64,000 nt of DNA from Rhodoferax sp. U11-2br (GTDB lineage: Bacteria; Pseudomonadota; Gammaproteobacteria; Burkholderiales; Burkholderiaceae_C), in contig NZ_JAHFZF010000006.1 in assembly GCF_018619435.1 (NCBI RefSeq), forward strand, positions 62,001-126,000, in the 5' to 3' direction. Every line of letters starts with the position of its first letter. The stretch's first letter is position 1. The translations under genes and the position numbers were made by a program. Below the pieces are notes generated by a model. The model ran no database searches. It saw nothing but the letters and a program-made list of their open reading frames with translations, and was not told the origin of the DNA. Positions 15,883 to 24,045 of this stretch are shown here, piece after piece.

Positions 15883-16623
15883 TCACACCTGGTTGTAGTG
15901 CGGGCTCAGTTGTACCGTCTCTCCAATGATCACCAGCCCGGGTTGAGGGCCATAAGAGGGTGCCAGCGTCACCAGTCGAGACAGACCGGTGGCCCAGATA
16001 CGCTGGGTGGTCCGGGTGCCGTCGCGCACGATGGCGGCGGGGGTGTCTGGCGGCAAACCATGCGAGATCAACTGCTGGGCAATGTGCGGCAGGCGCTGCA
16101 CCCCCATGTAGAACACCCGGGTCTGGCCCGGGCGTGCCAGAGCCGACCAGTCATACCCACTGCTCTCGTCGGCCAGATGGCCGGGCAGGAAGACACAGCT
16201 GCCTGCCAGATCGCGGTGGGTCAGCGGGATGCCTGCGGCCATTGAGCAGCCGCTGGCTGCCGTCACACCCGGCACCACCTCAAAACCGATGCCGGCTGCT
16301 TGCAGCGCCTGCACCTCTTCACCCCCGCGCCCAAACACGAAGGGGTCACCCCCCTTGAGCCGCACCACCTGCCGCCCGGCTTGGGCATGCTGCACCAGCA
16401 AGGCATTGATCTGGTCTTGTGGCACCGCATGGTTGCCCAGGGCCTTGCCCACGTAGAGGCGCTCAGCGCTGGCCGGAATCTGATCGAGGACCTCTTGTGT
16501 GATCAGCCGGTCGTGCACCACCACCTCGGCACGCTGCAGGCGGTTGAGCGCACGCAAGGTCATCAGGTCGGCCGGGCCGGGGCCAGCGCCGACGATGTAG
16601 ACAAACCCAGCTGCCTCACTCAT
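15883..16623 (-). CDS. cobA: Uroporphyrinogen-III C-methyltransferase
   Basis: A 246-residue SAM-dependent methyltransferase that converts uroporphyrinogen III to precorrin-2, the branch point to cobalamin and sirohaem. The first motif VYIVGAGPGPADLMTLRALN, the VVRLKGGDPFVFGRGGEE loop and VVPGVTAASGCSMAAGIPLTHR are diagnostic of CobA/SirA. It is a stand-alone enzyme without the CysG oxidase/ferrochelatase domain. The ATG lies inside the end of the ferredoxin gene, overlapping by 8 bases. It is the last gene of the cobalamin operon. Confidence 0.95.
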   Translation of the reverse strand: MSEAAGFVYIVGAGPGPADLMTLRALNRLQRAEVVVHDRLITQEVLDQIPASAERLYVGKALGNHAVPQDQINALLVQHAQAGRQVVRLKGGDPFVFGRGGEEVQALQAAGIGFEVVPGVTAASGCSMAAGIPLTHRDLAGSCVFLPGHLADESSGYDWSALARPGQTRVFYMGVQRLPHIAQQLISHGLPPDTPAAIVRDGTRTTQRIWATGLSRLVTLAPSYGPQPGLVIIGETVQLSPHYNQV

Positions 16624-16963
16624 GGCAGTCTCCCGGACCTTGGTGAAACACCAGATCAGCCACCGGCTGACCCGCCACCAGATGTTGTTCAATGATGCGG
16701 TCCATGTTGTCGGATGTCACGTTGTAGTACCAGGTGCCGTCCGGCTGCACACACATCACCGGCCCCCCCTTGCAGGCGGCAAAACAGCTGACCCGGCTGC
16801 GTTTGACCCGCATCGCACCGTCGTTCAGACCCGCGGCCTTGAACTTCTCCCCCAGGCTATCAAACAGGGCTTGGGACGCACCATCCTGGGTGCAACGCGG
16901 GCCGGTGCAAATCAGCAGATGGCGTTTGTAGTCACCAATTTTCGGCTTGATCACCTCACTCAT
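16616..16963 (-). CDS. Thioredoxin-like [2Fe-2S] ferredoxin of the cobalamin operon
   Basis: A 115-residue protein of the thioredoxin-fold [2Fe-2S] ferredoxin family. HLLICTGPRCTQDG gives Cys19 and Cys24, and VSCFAACKGGPVMCV gives Cys60, Cys64 and Cys71. Four of these are the usual cluster ligands. Such ferredoxins recur inside cobalamin operons and probably supply electrons to a reductive step (cobalt or ring reduction); the exact partner is not known. Both ends overlap neighbouring genes, cobJ before and cobA after. Confidence 0.85.
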   Translation of the reverse strand: MSEVIKPKIGDYKRHLLICTGPRCTQDGASQALFDSLGEKFKAAGLNDGAMRVKRSRVSCFAACKGGPVMCVQPDGTWYYNVTSDNMDRIIEQHLVAGQPVADLVFHQGPGDCHE

Positions 16964-17970
16964 GCCTCAGCCTCGTCAGCACCAGGTGTTTCTTCTTCAA
17001 GCGGGGTGTTGAGCACCAGCTCCAGATAGTCTGCGGGCAGATGGTGAAGCTGTGCCAGTTGCGTCAGGCTGATGCCTTCAGCAAAGTCAGCGTGTAAATT
17101 GGCCATCCACCCAAGCAGGCCAGTAGACAGGGAGCGACCCCGCTTTTCGCCCTCACGTGCGCTGCCGTCGCCTTGCATGTCGTATTTGTTGGCGTAACCC
17201 CGTGGGGTGACCATCAGGCCGTCGCGCACAAAAGTGTTGCTGTTGCCAATCAACACGGTGCTGAGCATGCCGATGTCGCAGTCACTCATCTTGTCCAGCG
17301 TGGTGAACACAATCGCCTGGCGGCGACGGTAGGCCGACTTGACCACCGCCACCGGTGTCTGGGGCGAGCGATGCCGCAAAAACAGGTACTGCGCCTGCTC
17401 AATCTGCTGGGTGCGTCGCCCACTCTTGGGGTTGTAGAGCGCCACCACAAAATCAGCCGCAGCGGCGGCCTCCAGCCGACGGGCGATGACCGGCCAGGGG
17501 GTCAACAGGTCGGACAGCGAAATAGAGCAGAAGTCATGCGTCAGCGGTGCACCCACCAGCGAGGCGCAGGCGTTGATGGCCGAGGTGCCCGGCACAATCT
17601 CCACCGGCACACCGCTGTCCGGCGTCCAACCCGCCTGGAACAGCACCTCGTAGGTCGGGCCGGCCATGCCGTAGACCCCGGCGTCACCACTGGAGATCAG
17701 CGCCACCTTTTTGCCCGCCTTGGCGCACTCCAGCGCATGCACGGCGCGGTCGAGCTCCTCGGTCATGCCTTTGCGGATGACTTCTTTGCCTTCCAGCAGA
17801 TCAGCCACCAGCTTGATGTAGGTGACATACCCAATCACCACATCGGCCTCGGCAATGGCTTCGACCGCGCGATGGGTCATCTGGGCGAAGCTACCCGGGC
17901 CAATGCCCACCAGCATGATCTTGCCTTGCGGTTGGGTGGTCACGGGGGCTTCAGAAACGATCTCGGTCAT
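16960..17970 (-). CDS. cobJ: Precorrin-3B C17-methyltransferase with C-terminal extension
   Basis: This enzyme methylates C17 during ring contraction of the corrin macrocycle (CobJ/CbiH). The methyltransferase body (residues about 17-262) shows IMLVGIGPGSFAQMT, ISSGDAGVYGMAGPTYEV, EIVPGTSAINACASLVGAPLTHDF and VALYNPKSGRRT. The 336-residue product is longer than the usual roughly 240-260 residues. The last 75 or so residues form an extra helical segment (GLLGWMANLHADFAEGISLT...) of unknown role. The start at MTEIVSEAPV overlaps the end of the upstream cobE-like gene by 20 bases. Confidence 0.93.
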   Translation of the reverse strand: MTEIVSEAPVTTQPQGKIMLVGIGPGSFAQMTHRAVEAIAEADVVIGYVTYIKLVADLLEGKEVIRKGMTEELDRAVHALECAKAGKKVALISSGDAGVYGMAGPTYEVLFQAGWTPDSGVPVEIVPGTSAINACASLVGAPLTHDFCSISLSDLLTPWPVIARRLEAAAAADFVVALYNPKSGRRTQQIEQAQYLFLRHRSPQTPVAVVKSAYRRRQAIVFTTLDKMSDCDIGMLSTVLIGNSNTFVRDGLMVTPRGYANKYDMQGDGSAREGEKRGRSLSTGLLGWMANLHADFAEGISLTQLAQLHHLPADYLELVLNTPLEEETPGADEAEA

Positions 17971-18376
17971 GCGTCATCCTTGCAATGGAAATGGTGGCGT
18001 TTTTTCCGTCAACGCCTTGGTGTTTGAATTTTTCGACCAGCAACTGATCAGCTTGTGCCCCGGCCGCCAGCAGCGCAGCCGCCTCTGACACCGAGGGGGT
18101 ACCCATGTAACGCAAGACGGTCTCGGACGGATTGGGCACCGACACCACCGCCAGTTCGGCCGCGCTGAAAAAACGCAGCGGCCAGCCGCCAACCTTGGCC
18201 AGCTCGAGGAAAGCTAGCTCATCGGACTTGGCCTCGATACTGGCCAACACCCGCACCTGGGTGCGGCTCAGCCCGGCCTGGGCCAGCGCGTCGTACAACG
18301 CCTGCAGTACCGTGGTCAGGGGGGTACCCCGGTCGCAGCCGAGACCGACCGCGACGCTCTGAAGCGCTGCACTCAT
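17951..18376 (-). CDS. CobE / CbiG C-terminal domain protein
   Basis: A 141-residue protein equal to the C-terminal domain of cobalt-precorrin-5A hydrolase CbiG, known as CobE when separate. The start VAVGLGCDRGTPLTTVLQAL, then SIEAKSDELAFLELAKVGGWPLRFFSA and GTPSVSEAAALLAAG, are characteristic. Together with the preceding gene it reconstitutes a split CbiG, which opens the ring lactone and releases the two-carbon fragment as acetaldehyde. It overlaps the preceding gene by 4 bases and cobJ by 20. Confidence 0.88.
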   Translation of the reverse strand: MSAALQSVAVGLGCDRGTPLTTVLQALYDALAQAGLSRTQVRVLASIEAKSDELAFLELAKVGGWPLRFFSAAELAVVSVPNPSETVLRYMGTPSVSEAAALLAAGAQADQLLVEKFKHQGVDGKNATISIARMTHDRDRF

Positions 18377-19143
18377 GCGTCCTGCCCCTGCGGCGGTCGG
18401 TAAACCACCAGTCGCTCATGCAGTTGCCCCCAGTGCGCGGGGGTGACTTCGGCGTGGGTGATCCACAACACCGCCTTGAACTGGTCCAGATCCACATCTT
18501 CAAAACGGGAAAAACGCTGGATGTTGGCTGGCAAGGGCGTCGGGCGGGTCCACCAGTGGGGGCTGCCCGCCTCCTGCACCAGGGCCACCGGCTCCTGGTT
18601 GACCACGGCGGCAGAGACGCGGGTGATGTTGATCTTGGGCGACTCCACACGCCAGCCGAGTTCGCGCCCCAGGATGTCGACGGGAATGGTCTTGCCCACG
18701 TCAGACGCGGTGGTCAGCACTGCGGTGCCCCCCAGCAACGCAGCCACCTGTTCGGCCATGGCATTGGCACCACCAATATGGCCTGAGAGCACCGGAATGA
18801 CGTACTGCCCGGCGTCGTCCACCACCAACACACCAGGGTCTTCGTCCTTGTTTTTGAGGTAGGGCGCAATCAGGCGCACCACCGCACCAAGTGAAACAAA
18901 AAACACCAGTTGATCGAAGTTGGCAAAGAGCTGCGCTACTTCATCGCGAAACGGGCCGCTGTAGGTCTGGATCGGGTTGCTGACACCAGCCAGCAGCGGG
19001 GCAAACTTGTCGGCGACACACACATGGGCAGCGGGAAGCTGGCTTGCCAACAACGCGGCTTGTTGCGCGCCATGTTTGGTGATGGCGATCAGCACCACAC
19101 GCGGCACCGGCTCGGTCACAGCAGACATATGGAGTTCACTCAT
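18373..19143 (-). CDS. cbiG: Cobalt-precorrin-5A hydrolase, N-terminal and central domains
   Basis: A 256-residue protein matching the N-terminal and middle parts of CbiG. It shows VVLIAITKHGAQQAALLA, LVFFVSLGAVVRLIAPYLKNKDEDPGVLVVDDAGQYVIPVLSGHIGGANAMAEQVAALLGG in pieces, and an ITTASDVGKT-like stretch. It ends before the C-terminal domain, which is a separate overlapping gene. The start at 19143 is chosen for the ATGA overlap with cobI; an internal ATG 15 bases later is possible. Presence of CbiG, CbiD and CbiX points to the early-cobalt (anaerobic) route. Confidence 0.88.
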   Translation of the reverse strand: MSELHMSAVTEPVPRVVLIAITKHGAQQAALLASQLPAAHVCVADKFAPLLAGVSNPIQTYSGPFRDEVAQLFANFDQLVFFVSLGAVVRLIAPYLKNKDEDPGVLVVDDAGQYVIPVLSGHIGGANAMAEQVAALLGGTAVLTTASDVGKTIPVDILGRELGWRVESPKINITRVSAAVVNQEPVALVQEAGSPHWWTRPTPLPANIQRFSRFEDVDLDQFKAVLWITHAEVTPAHWGQLHERLVVYRPPQGQDA

Positions 19144-19931
19144 TGGGCAGCTTCCTCGGCCAGCTCGGTGCTGGTCTTTTTGCGACAACCGCGCACCAGC
19201 GGCCCTTTTTCACGGTCCGGATTTTTCACCAGCAGCAAAGACAGGTAATTGACCGGGCTGCCTTTGAGGCTGGCCACATCCCGCACCACCCGCTCCAGCG
19301 GGGACCCCGCTTTTTCCACCAGGCAGCTGTGGGCCAGCAGACCACGGCGCTCCAGCAAGTCGATCAGATCATCCAACAGCGGTTTGACCTTCATCAGCAC
19401 CAGAGTATCAAAGTCGTCAAGCATCTTCTCCACCGCGTGGATGCCATAAGCTGCTGGCACGATGGCGATGGTGTCGTCCTGCTCGGACAGCGGCACCTGC
19501 ACCGTGGCACACACCGCGTTGAATGAACTCACACCCGCCACCACCTCCACCTGCGCCGCCGGGTCCAACTCACGCAGCACCCGCGCCAGGTAACTGAAGC
19601 TGGCATAGGTGGAGGCATCCCCTTCCACCAGAAACAGCACATCCTGCCCGGTGGCCAGCAAATCGCGCACGGTTTCTGCGGCCTTGAGCCAATGGCGCGC
19701 CAGCTTTTCCGCGTCGTGGGTCATTGGGAACAGCAGCGGCAGGTGCTGGGCAGGCAGCGGCAAACCGGCGCGCTGGGCGATGTCGAATGCATAACTGTCC
19801 GAGCGCAGGTTACGCACCGGGTAGGTCCAGATGGCATTGGGGCGCTCCAGCAAAGCCCAGGCGCGACGGGTGATCAGGCCAGGGTCACCAGGACCAAGAG
19901 AGACGCCAAAAAGGGTGCCGTTTTTAGACAT
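19140..19931 (-). CDS. cobI: (Cobalt-)precorrin-2 C20-methyltransferase
   Basis: A 263-residue SAM-dependent enzyme (CobI/CbiL) that methylates C20 of precorrin-2 or cobalt-sirohydrochlorin. GTLFGVSLGPGDPGLITRRAW is the N-terminal signature. DVLFLVEGDASTYASFSYLARVL and VEVVAGVSSFNAVCA follow, and the C-terminal lysine-rich tail carries a PVNYLSLLLVKNP motif. It overlaps cobL by 8 bases and the cbiG gene by 4. Length is normal for the family. Confidence 0.94.
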   Translation of the reverse strand: MSKNGTLFGVSLGPGDPGLITRRAWALLERPNAIWTYPVRNLRSDSYAFDIAQRAGLPLPAQHLPLLFPMTHDAEKLARHWLKAAETVRDLLATGQDVLFLVEGDASTYASFSYLARVLRELDPAAQVEVVAGVSSFNAVCATVQVPLSEQDDTIAIVPAAYGIHAVEKMLDDFDTLVLMKVKPLLDDLIDLLERRGLLAHSCLVEKAGSPLERVVRDVASLKGSPVNYLSLLLVKNPDREKGPLVRGCRKKTSTELAEEAAQ

Positions 19932-21261
19932 GAGTTGCTACAAATTCAGAAGTTGTCAGGGCAGATGGCGCCTGGGCACAGATGATCCAGACCGGATTTT
20001 CTGCGGCCATGCGGTGCATGTGCAGGATCGGCTGGCTGCGCGAGGCCTGCAACTGGAGCACATCCCAGCTGGTCGTCAGGGTTTTGACCGTTTCAACCGC
20101 TGTGGCCATGTTTTCCAGCGTCACAAAATTCATCACCAGCCAGCCACCGGGACGCAGGCGTTGTAACACCAGTTGGATCAAGGCAGCCAGCTCCCCCCCC
20201 GAGCCACCAATGAACACCGCATCGGGGTCGCCCCAGTCGGCCAGGCCATCGGGCGCCTTACCGTGCACCAAGCTGTGGTTGCTGATACCCAACGCGCGGC
20301 GGTTCTGCAGCACATTGGCGCAATCGTCAGCGTTTTTTTCAATCGCGTAGACATGGCCCTGCGAGCACAAGCGGGCCGCCTCCAACCCGACCGAGCCGGT
20401 CCCCGCGCCAATGTCCCAGACCACGCTGTTATGCCGTAATTGCAGACGCGCCAGGGACACGGCTCGCACCTCGTTTTTGGTGATCAGGCCTTTTTCCGGG
20501 TGGCGCTGTACAAAACTGGCATCAGGCAGGCCAAACAACACCGGCGACACACGCAAGGTGGTGCGCCACAACAGCACCACATTGAGATCGGCAAAGACCA
20601 TTTCGGTGGCGGCCTGGATGCTGAAGCCGCTCACCACACGCTCCTGCGGTTGGCACAGGCGCTCGGCCACCGCCATCTCCCAGTCCTTGTCCAGGCCTTC
20701 GGTGACGAGCATCCGGGCAATGCGATCGGGTGAATTGGACGGGCTGGTCAACACCGCCAGGCGGTCGTGCTGGCGCAGTTCACGCAGCAAACCATACAAA
20801 CCATGGCTGGGCGGTGACCCTGCCACCCACTCCCCGGCATCGCGGCTGTGCACCGAGACAAAACGCATGTCCTGCCAGGGCAGGCAGAGCCGGGCACAGG
20901 CCAGTTGCAGGGTCGAGACGTTGGGAAGCACCTCGATGACGTCCACACACAGACGCGAAGCTAGGTAGGCAGCAATGCCATGGCATAACGGGTCACCGGT
21001 GGCCAGCACTACCACACGCAGGCCATCGTCGAGCGCGGCGCGAATCCATTCCGGTACCTGCGACATCACTCCGGTCAGGTCACGCTGCTCTGCCAGCGGC
21101 GCGATGTGCTCGGCCAGCAGTTCCAGCGTACGTGTGCCACCAATCACCAACTGCGCCTGTTCCAGATGGGCCAGCGCAGCCTGGCTCAGGCTGGTCGCGC
21201 CATCGTCCAGCACGCCCAACACACGGCACTTGTCCAAATTCTTCATGGCGTCCTTGTTCAT
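19924..21261 (-). CDS. cobL: Precorrin-6B C5,15-methyltransferase / decarboxylase (CbiE-CbiT fusion)
   Basis: A 445-residue fusion of a CbiE-type methyltransferase (residues about 10-215) and a CbiT-type methyltransferase/decarboxylase (about 235-430). VVLATGDPLCHGIAAYL and VLPNVSTLQLACARLCLPWQD are CbiE motifs. KNEVRAVSLARLQLRHNSVVWDIGAGTGSVGLEAA is the CbiT SAM site, and AVFIGGSGGEL is also typical. It methylates C5 and C15 and removes the C12 acetate carboxyl. The start overlaps the cbiD stop by the ATGA pattern. Confidence 0.94.
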   Translation of the reverse strand: MNKDAMKNLDKCRVLGVLDDGATSLSQAALAHLEQAQLVIGGTRTLELLAEHIAPLAEQRDLTGVMSQVPEWIRAALDDGLRVVVLATGDPLCHGIAAYLASRLCVDVIEVLPNVSTLQLACARLCLPWQDMRFVSVHSRDAGEWVAGSPPSHGLYGLLRELRQHDRLAVLTSPSNSPDRIARMLVTEGLDKDWEMAVAERLCQPQERVVSGFSIQAATEMVFADLNVVLLWRTTLRVSPVLFGLPDASFVQRHPEKGLITKNEVRAVSLARLQLRHNSVVWDIGAGTGSVGLEAARLCSQGHVYAIEKNADDCANVLQNRRALGISNHSLVHGKAPDGLADWGDPDAVFIGGSGGELAALIQLVLQRLRPGGWLVMNFVTLENMATAVETVKTLTTSWDVLQLQASRSQPILHMHRMAAENPVWIICAQAPSALTTSEFVATHV

Positions 21262-22352
21262 GGGTACTGGGCAATCTTGTGCCCATCAAAGTCACACACC
21301 AGCACCTGAATATCAAACTGATCGGGGTAGGTCAGACGCAAGGTCTGCACCACGCGTTGCGCCAGAGTGGTGTGGAACACCGTGCCCAAGCCGAGTTCAT
21401 CCATGCGTTCACCGGCATAACGTGCGGTTTTGGCGGCGCGGATGTCGGCACACACATTGGGGGCCACACCCAGTTCTGCCGCCAGATCGGCCAGCAGCCC
21501 GGTGTCGACGTCAGCCCGCCCAGCGTGGGTGATGGTTTCACCCTGAGCGATTTTGGTGAGTTTGCCCACCATGCCGCCAATCACCACCTGCTTCACACCG
21601 GCTTTCACCGCCGCACTCATGGCGTAACGCAAAAAGTCACCCATCTGCACAAAGGCGGCCTCGGGCAGATGTGGCAGCTGTTCCATGACAAACTTTTCGG
21701 TGCGACCACCGGTGGTCAGCACCACCACCCCCTGCGGCAAGGTGCCAGCAACATGCACCCCCTGCACCACGCTGGCGCGGTAGGCGGCAGTGGAATACGG
21801 CTTGACGATGCCGGTGGTGCCCAAAATCGAAATCCCCCCCAGAATGCCCAGTCGGGCGTTGGTGGTTTTTTTTGCCATCTCCTGGCCTTGTGGCACCGAG
21901 ATCGTCACGACCAGCCCCGCGTTGTCCAGCAACGCCCCAGCAGCCTGGCGCACATTGGCTTCGATGTTGCGGCGCGGCACCGGGTTGATGGCCGGGCCAC
22001 CCACCTCCAGGCCCAAGCCGGGCATCGTCACCCGTCCCACCCCGACACCACCAGCCAGCAGCACCCGGCCGGGTGAGTCGGCTTGCCAGCACACATCGGC
22101 CGTCAAATGGGCTTTGTCGGTGCAATCGGGGTCGTCACCCGCATCCTTGATCACCATGGCATGGGCACAAACCCCGTCACAACGGCCATCGTGCACGGCG
22201 AAAGTCACCAAGTCACCATTGGGCAACTGGCTTTCGACACTGTCAGGCACCTGACCGGTCACCAGGCCGATGACCGCCGCCCTCGCCGCCGCTGCGGCAC
22301 ACGCACCGGTGGTGAAACCGGTGCGTGTGCCACGCGGCACACTTTTGTCCAT
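21258..22352 (-). CDS. cbiD: Cobalt-precorrin-5B C1-methyltransferase
   Basis: A 364-residue CbiD enzyme, which methylates C1 in the oxygen-independent pathway. RTGFTTGACAAAAARAAV, LAGGVGVGRVTMPGLGLEVGGPAINPVPR and GILGGISILGTTGIVKPYS are clear signatures. The ATG at 22352 is used; a GTG directly before it is in frame but unlikely. It overlaps cobH by the TGATG arrangement. Its presence is the strongest single indicator of the anaerobic branch, because the aerobic route uses CobF instead. Confidence 0.95.
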   Translation of the reverse strand: MDKSVPRGTRTGFTTGACAAAAARAAVIGLVTGQVPDSVESQLPNGDLVTFAVHDGRCDGVCAHAMVIKDAGDDPDCTDKAHLTADVCWQADSPGRVLLAGGVGVGRVTMPGLGLEVGGPAINPVPRRNIEANVRQAAGALLDNAGLVVTISVPQGQEMAKKTTNARLGILGGISILGTTGIVKPYSTAAYRASVVQGVHVAGTLPQGVVVLTTGGRTEKFVMEQLPHLPEAAFVQMGDFLRYAMSAAVKAGVKQVVIGGMVGKLTKIAQGETITHAGRADVDTGLLADLAAELGVAPNVCADIRAAKTARYAGERMDELGLGTVFHTTLAQRVVQTLRLTYPDQFDIQVLVCDFDGHKIAQYP

Positions 22353-23044
22353 CACGCGGTGCTGTCCTTGCTGTTGGCCTTGGCCTCCGCCATGCCCAGC
22401 AAAGCGTGGATGGCCGCCACCACCAGGGTCGAGCCGCCCTTGCGGCCACGGATCACCACCCAGGGCACATCATTCTGCAAGGCCATCAGGTCCTTGGACT
22501 CAGCCGCCGAGACAAAACCCACCGGCATGCCAACCACCAGGGCCGGGCGGACACCCTCTTCGCGGATCAGCCGCACCACCTCGATCAAAGCGGTGGGGGC
22601 GTTGCCGATGCCGATGATGGCGCCATCAAGCAGCCCCAGCCTGTGCGCCTTGCGCATGGCCTGCACCGCACGCGTGGTGCCCTGTGCCTGAGCCAGCTCA
22701 ATCACATCAGGATCACTGATGAACTGGTGGGTGCTGATGCCAAAGTGCGCCAGGCGCGGGGCAGACAGACCCACACAAATCATCTCGACATCGGCCACCA
22801 CACGAGCCTGGCCCGAAAAAATGGCCGCCAGCCCGGCGCTCACCGCCTGGGGGTGGAATTCGGTCAAGCCATTGAAATCAAAGTCGGCATTGGCGTGAAT
22901 CATGCGACGCACCACGGGCCACTGTTCAGGTGCGTAGTTGTGGGGACCGGCTTCGCGGTCGATCACCGCAAACGAATCGTGCTCGATGGCGCGGCCAGCG
23001 GCGGTGAGTTGTTCGGTGATGACGTTGGCGGTGGGCAAACTCAT
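22352..23044 (-). CDS. cobH: (Cobalt-)precorrin-8X methylmutase
   Basis: A 230-residue CobH/CbiC enzyme that moves the C11 methyl group to C12, giving hydrogenobyrinate or cobyrinate. RRMIHANADFDFNGLTEFHP contains the catalytic-histidine region. GAIIGIGNAPTALIEVVRLI and ALVVGMPVGFVSAAESK are diagnostic. The ATG overlaps the cbiX stop (ATGA). Length is normal. Confidence 0.95.
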   Translation of the reverse strand: MSLPTANVITEQLTAAGRAIEHDSFAVIDREAGPHNYAPEQWPVVRRMIHANADFDFNGLTEFHPQAVSAGLAAIFSGQARVVADVEMICVGLSAPRLAHFGISTHQFISDPDVIELAQAQGTTRAVQAMRKAHRLGLLDGAIIGIGNAPTALIEVVRLIREEGVRPALVVGMPVGFVSAAESKDLMALQNDVPWVVIRGRKGGSTLVVAAIHALLGMAEAKANSKDSTA

Positions 23045-24045
23045 GTCGGGGCTCCGACATGGGGATGGTGGTGGTGACCGTGTTCATGTTCATGTTCATG
23101 TTCATGTTCATGTTCATGTTCATGTTCATGTTCATGTTCATGTTCATGTTCGTGAGGATGGTCGTGTTCGTGCGGGTGTGCATGGTCATGGCCGTGGTGT
23201 GTGCCGTCCTCATGCAAATGACCGCCTTGGCCATGTTCAACCGCAAACTCGCGGAACTTGCAGCCATCACAGGCCATCATCGCAGCGGGGCGACCCAGGC
23301 GGGCATCGTTGACACGCTGCTCCAGCACCTCAAACACCTCGGGCTCAAACCCAAAATAGTTGGTCAGCGCAAAACGCACGGTGGGGTACTGGGTCTTGAG
23401 GTTGGCCACCTGGCGCACGATACGCTCCATCAGCGTGCCGTTGAACAGGTAATACGGCAACACCGCAATTTGTGTCATGCCCAGCAGGTGCTGGCGTTGC
23501 ACCACTTTTTCGAGCCGGGGGTAGGTGATGCCGGTGAACGCCACATCCACCAACGGGTGGTCAGTTTCTTCCATGACCCAGCGCGCCATTTTCGCCATCT
23601 CGCCATTGGCATGGCGGTCGGACGAGCCGCGCCCAAGAAGCACTACACCGGTGGTGGTGGGGTCGGGCATGTCCAGCGATTTCATCGCGGTTTTGAGGCG
23701 GCGCAGCACCACCTTCAACAGCAGGTCGCAAGCGGTCAACTCGGGGGTGTACAAAAACTGCACCCGTGGAAACCGGACGCGCGCTGCGTCAATCGCTTGC
23801 GGGATGTCCATCTTGACGTGGCCCGCCGCATTCAGGATCAGCGGCACCACAATCACCCGGCCCGACTTGGCGGCCGCGGTGGCCAAACCTTGCGCCAGCG
23901 TGATGTCTGCCAGTTCAATAAAACAGACCTCGATCGACCAGCTCGGCTGACGTTGGCGCCACTGCTGGGCAAAAGCCAGGATTTCGTCGTTGCCGGAGGC
24001 CTCGCGTGAGCCGTGGCCCACCAGCAAAATGGTGTCAGAGGTCAT
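23041..24045 (-). CDS. cbiX: Sirohydrochlorin cobaltochelatase CbiX with His-Glu repeat tail
   Basis: A 334-residue cobalt chelatase that inserts Co2+ into sirohydrochlorin. Two CbiX half-domains are visible: ILLVGHGSREASGNDEILAF near the start and GVVLLGRGSSDRHANGEMAKMARWV in the middle. ACDGCKFREF provides the MxCxxC motif that binds an iron-sulfur cluster in Bacillus megaterium CbiX. The last 50 or so residues are a metal-binding tail rich in histidine: a run of His-Glu pairs, then GHHHHPH. The tail is encoded by a hexanucleotide repeat. It may store or deliver cobalt. The start at MTSDTILLVG overlaps the cobM stop (ATGA). Confidence 0.93.
   Translation of the reverse strand: MTSDTILLVGHGSREASGNDEILAFAQQWRQRQPSWSIEVCFIELADITLAQGLATAAAKSGRVIVVPLILNAAGHVKMDIPQAIDAARVRFPRVQFLYTPELTACDLLLKVVLRRLKTAMKSLDMPDPTTTGVVLLGRGSSDRHANGEMAKMARWVMEETDHPLVDVAFTGITYPRLEKVVQRQHLLGMTQIAVLPYYLFNGTLMERIVRQVANLKTQYPTVRFALTNYFGFEPEVFEVLEQRVNDARLGRPAAMMACDGCKFREFAVEHGQGGHLHEDGTHHGHDHAHPHEHDHPHEHEHEHEHEHEHEHEHEHEHEHEHGHHHHPHVGAPT
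23081..23152. repeat. Hexanucleotide microsatellite in cbiX
   Basis: Eleven perfect TGTTCA units (23081-23146) are followed by one TGTTCG. On the coding strand they read as CATGAA, that is His-Glu. Because the unit is six bases, gain or loss of copies changes the tail length without shifting the frame. Confidence 0.97.

Noticed and set aside
23059-24009. Open frame on the plus strand starting with a Met-Phe repeat
   Set aside because: It is the complement of the His-Glu repeat of cbiX; no independent homology or ribosome-binding site.
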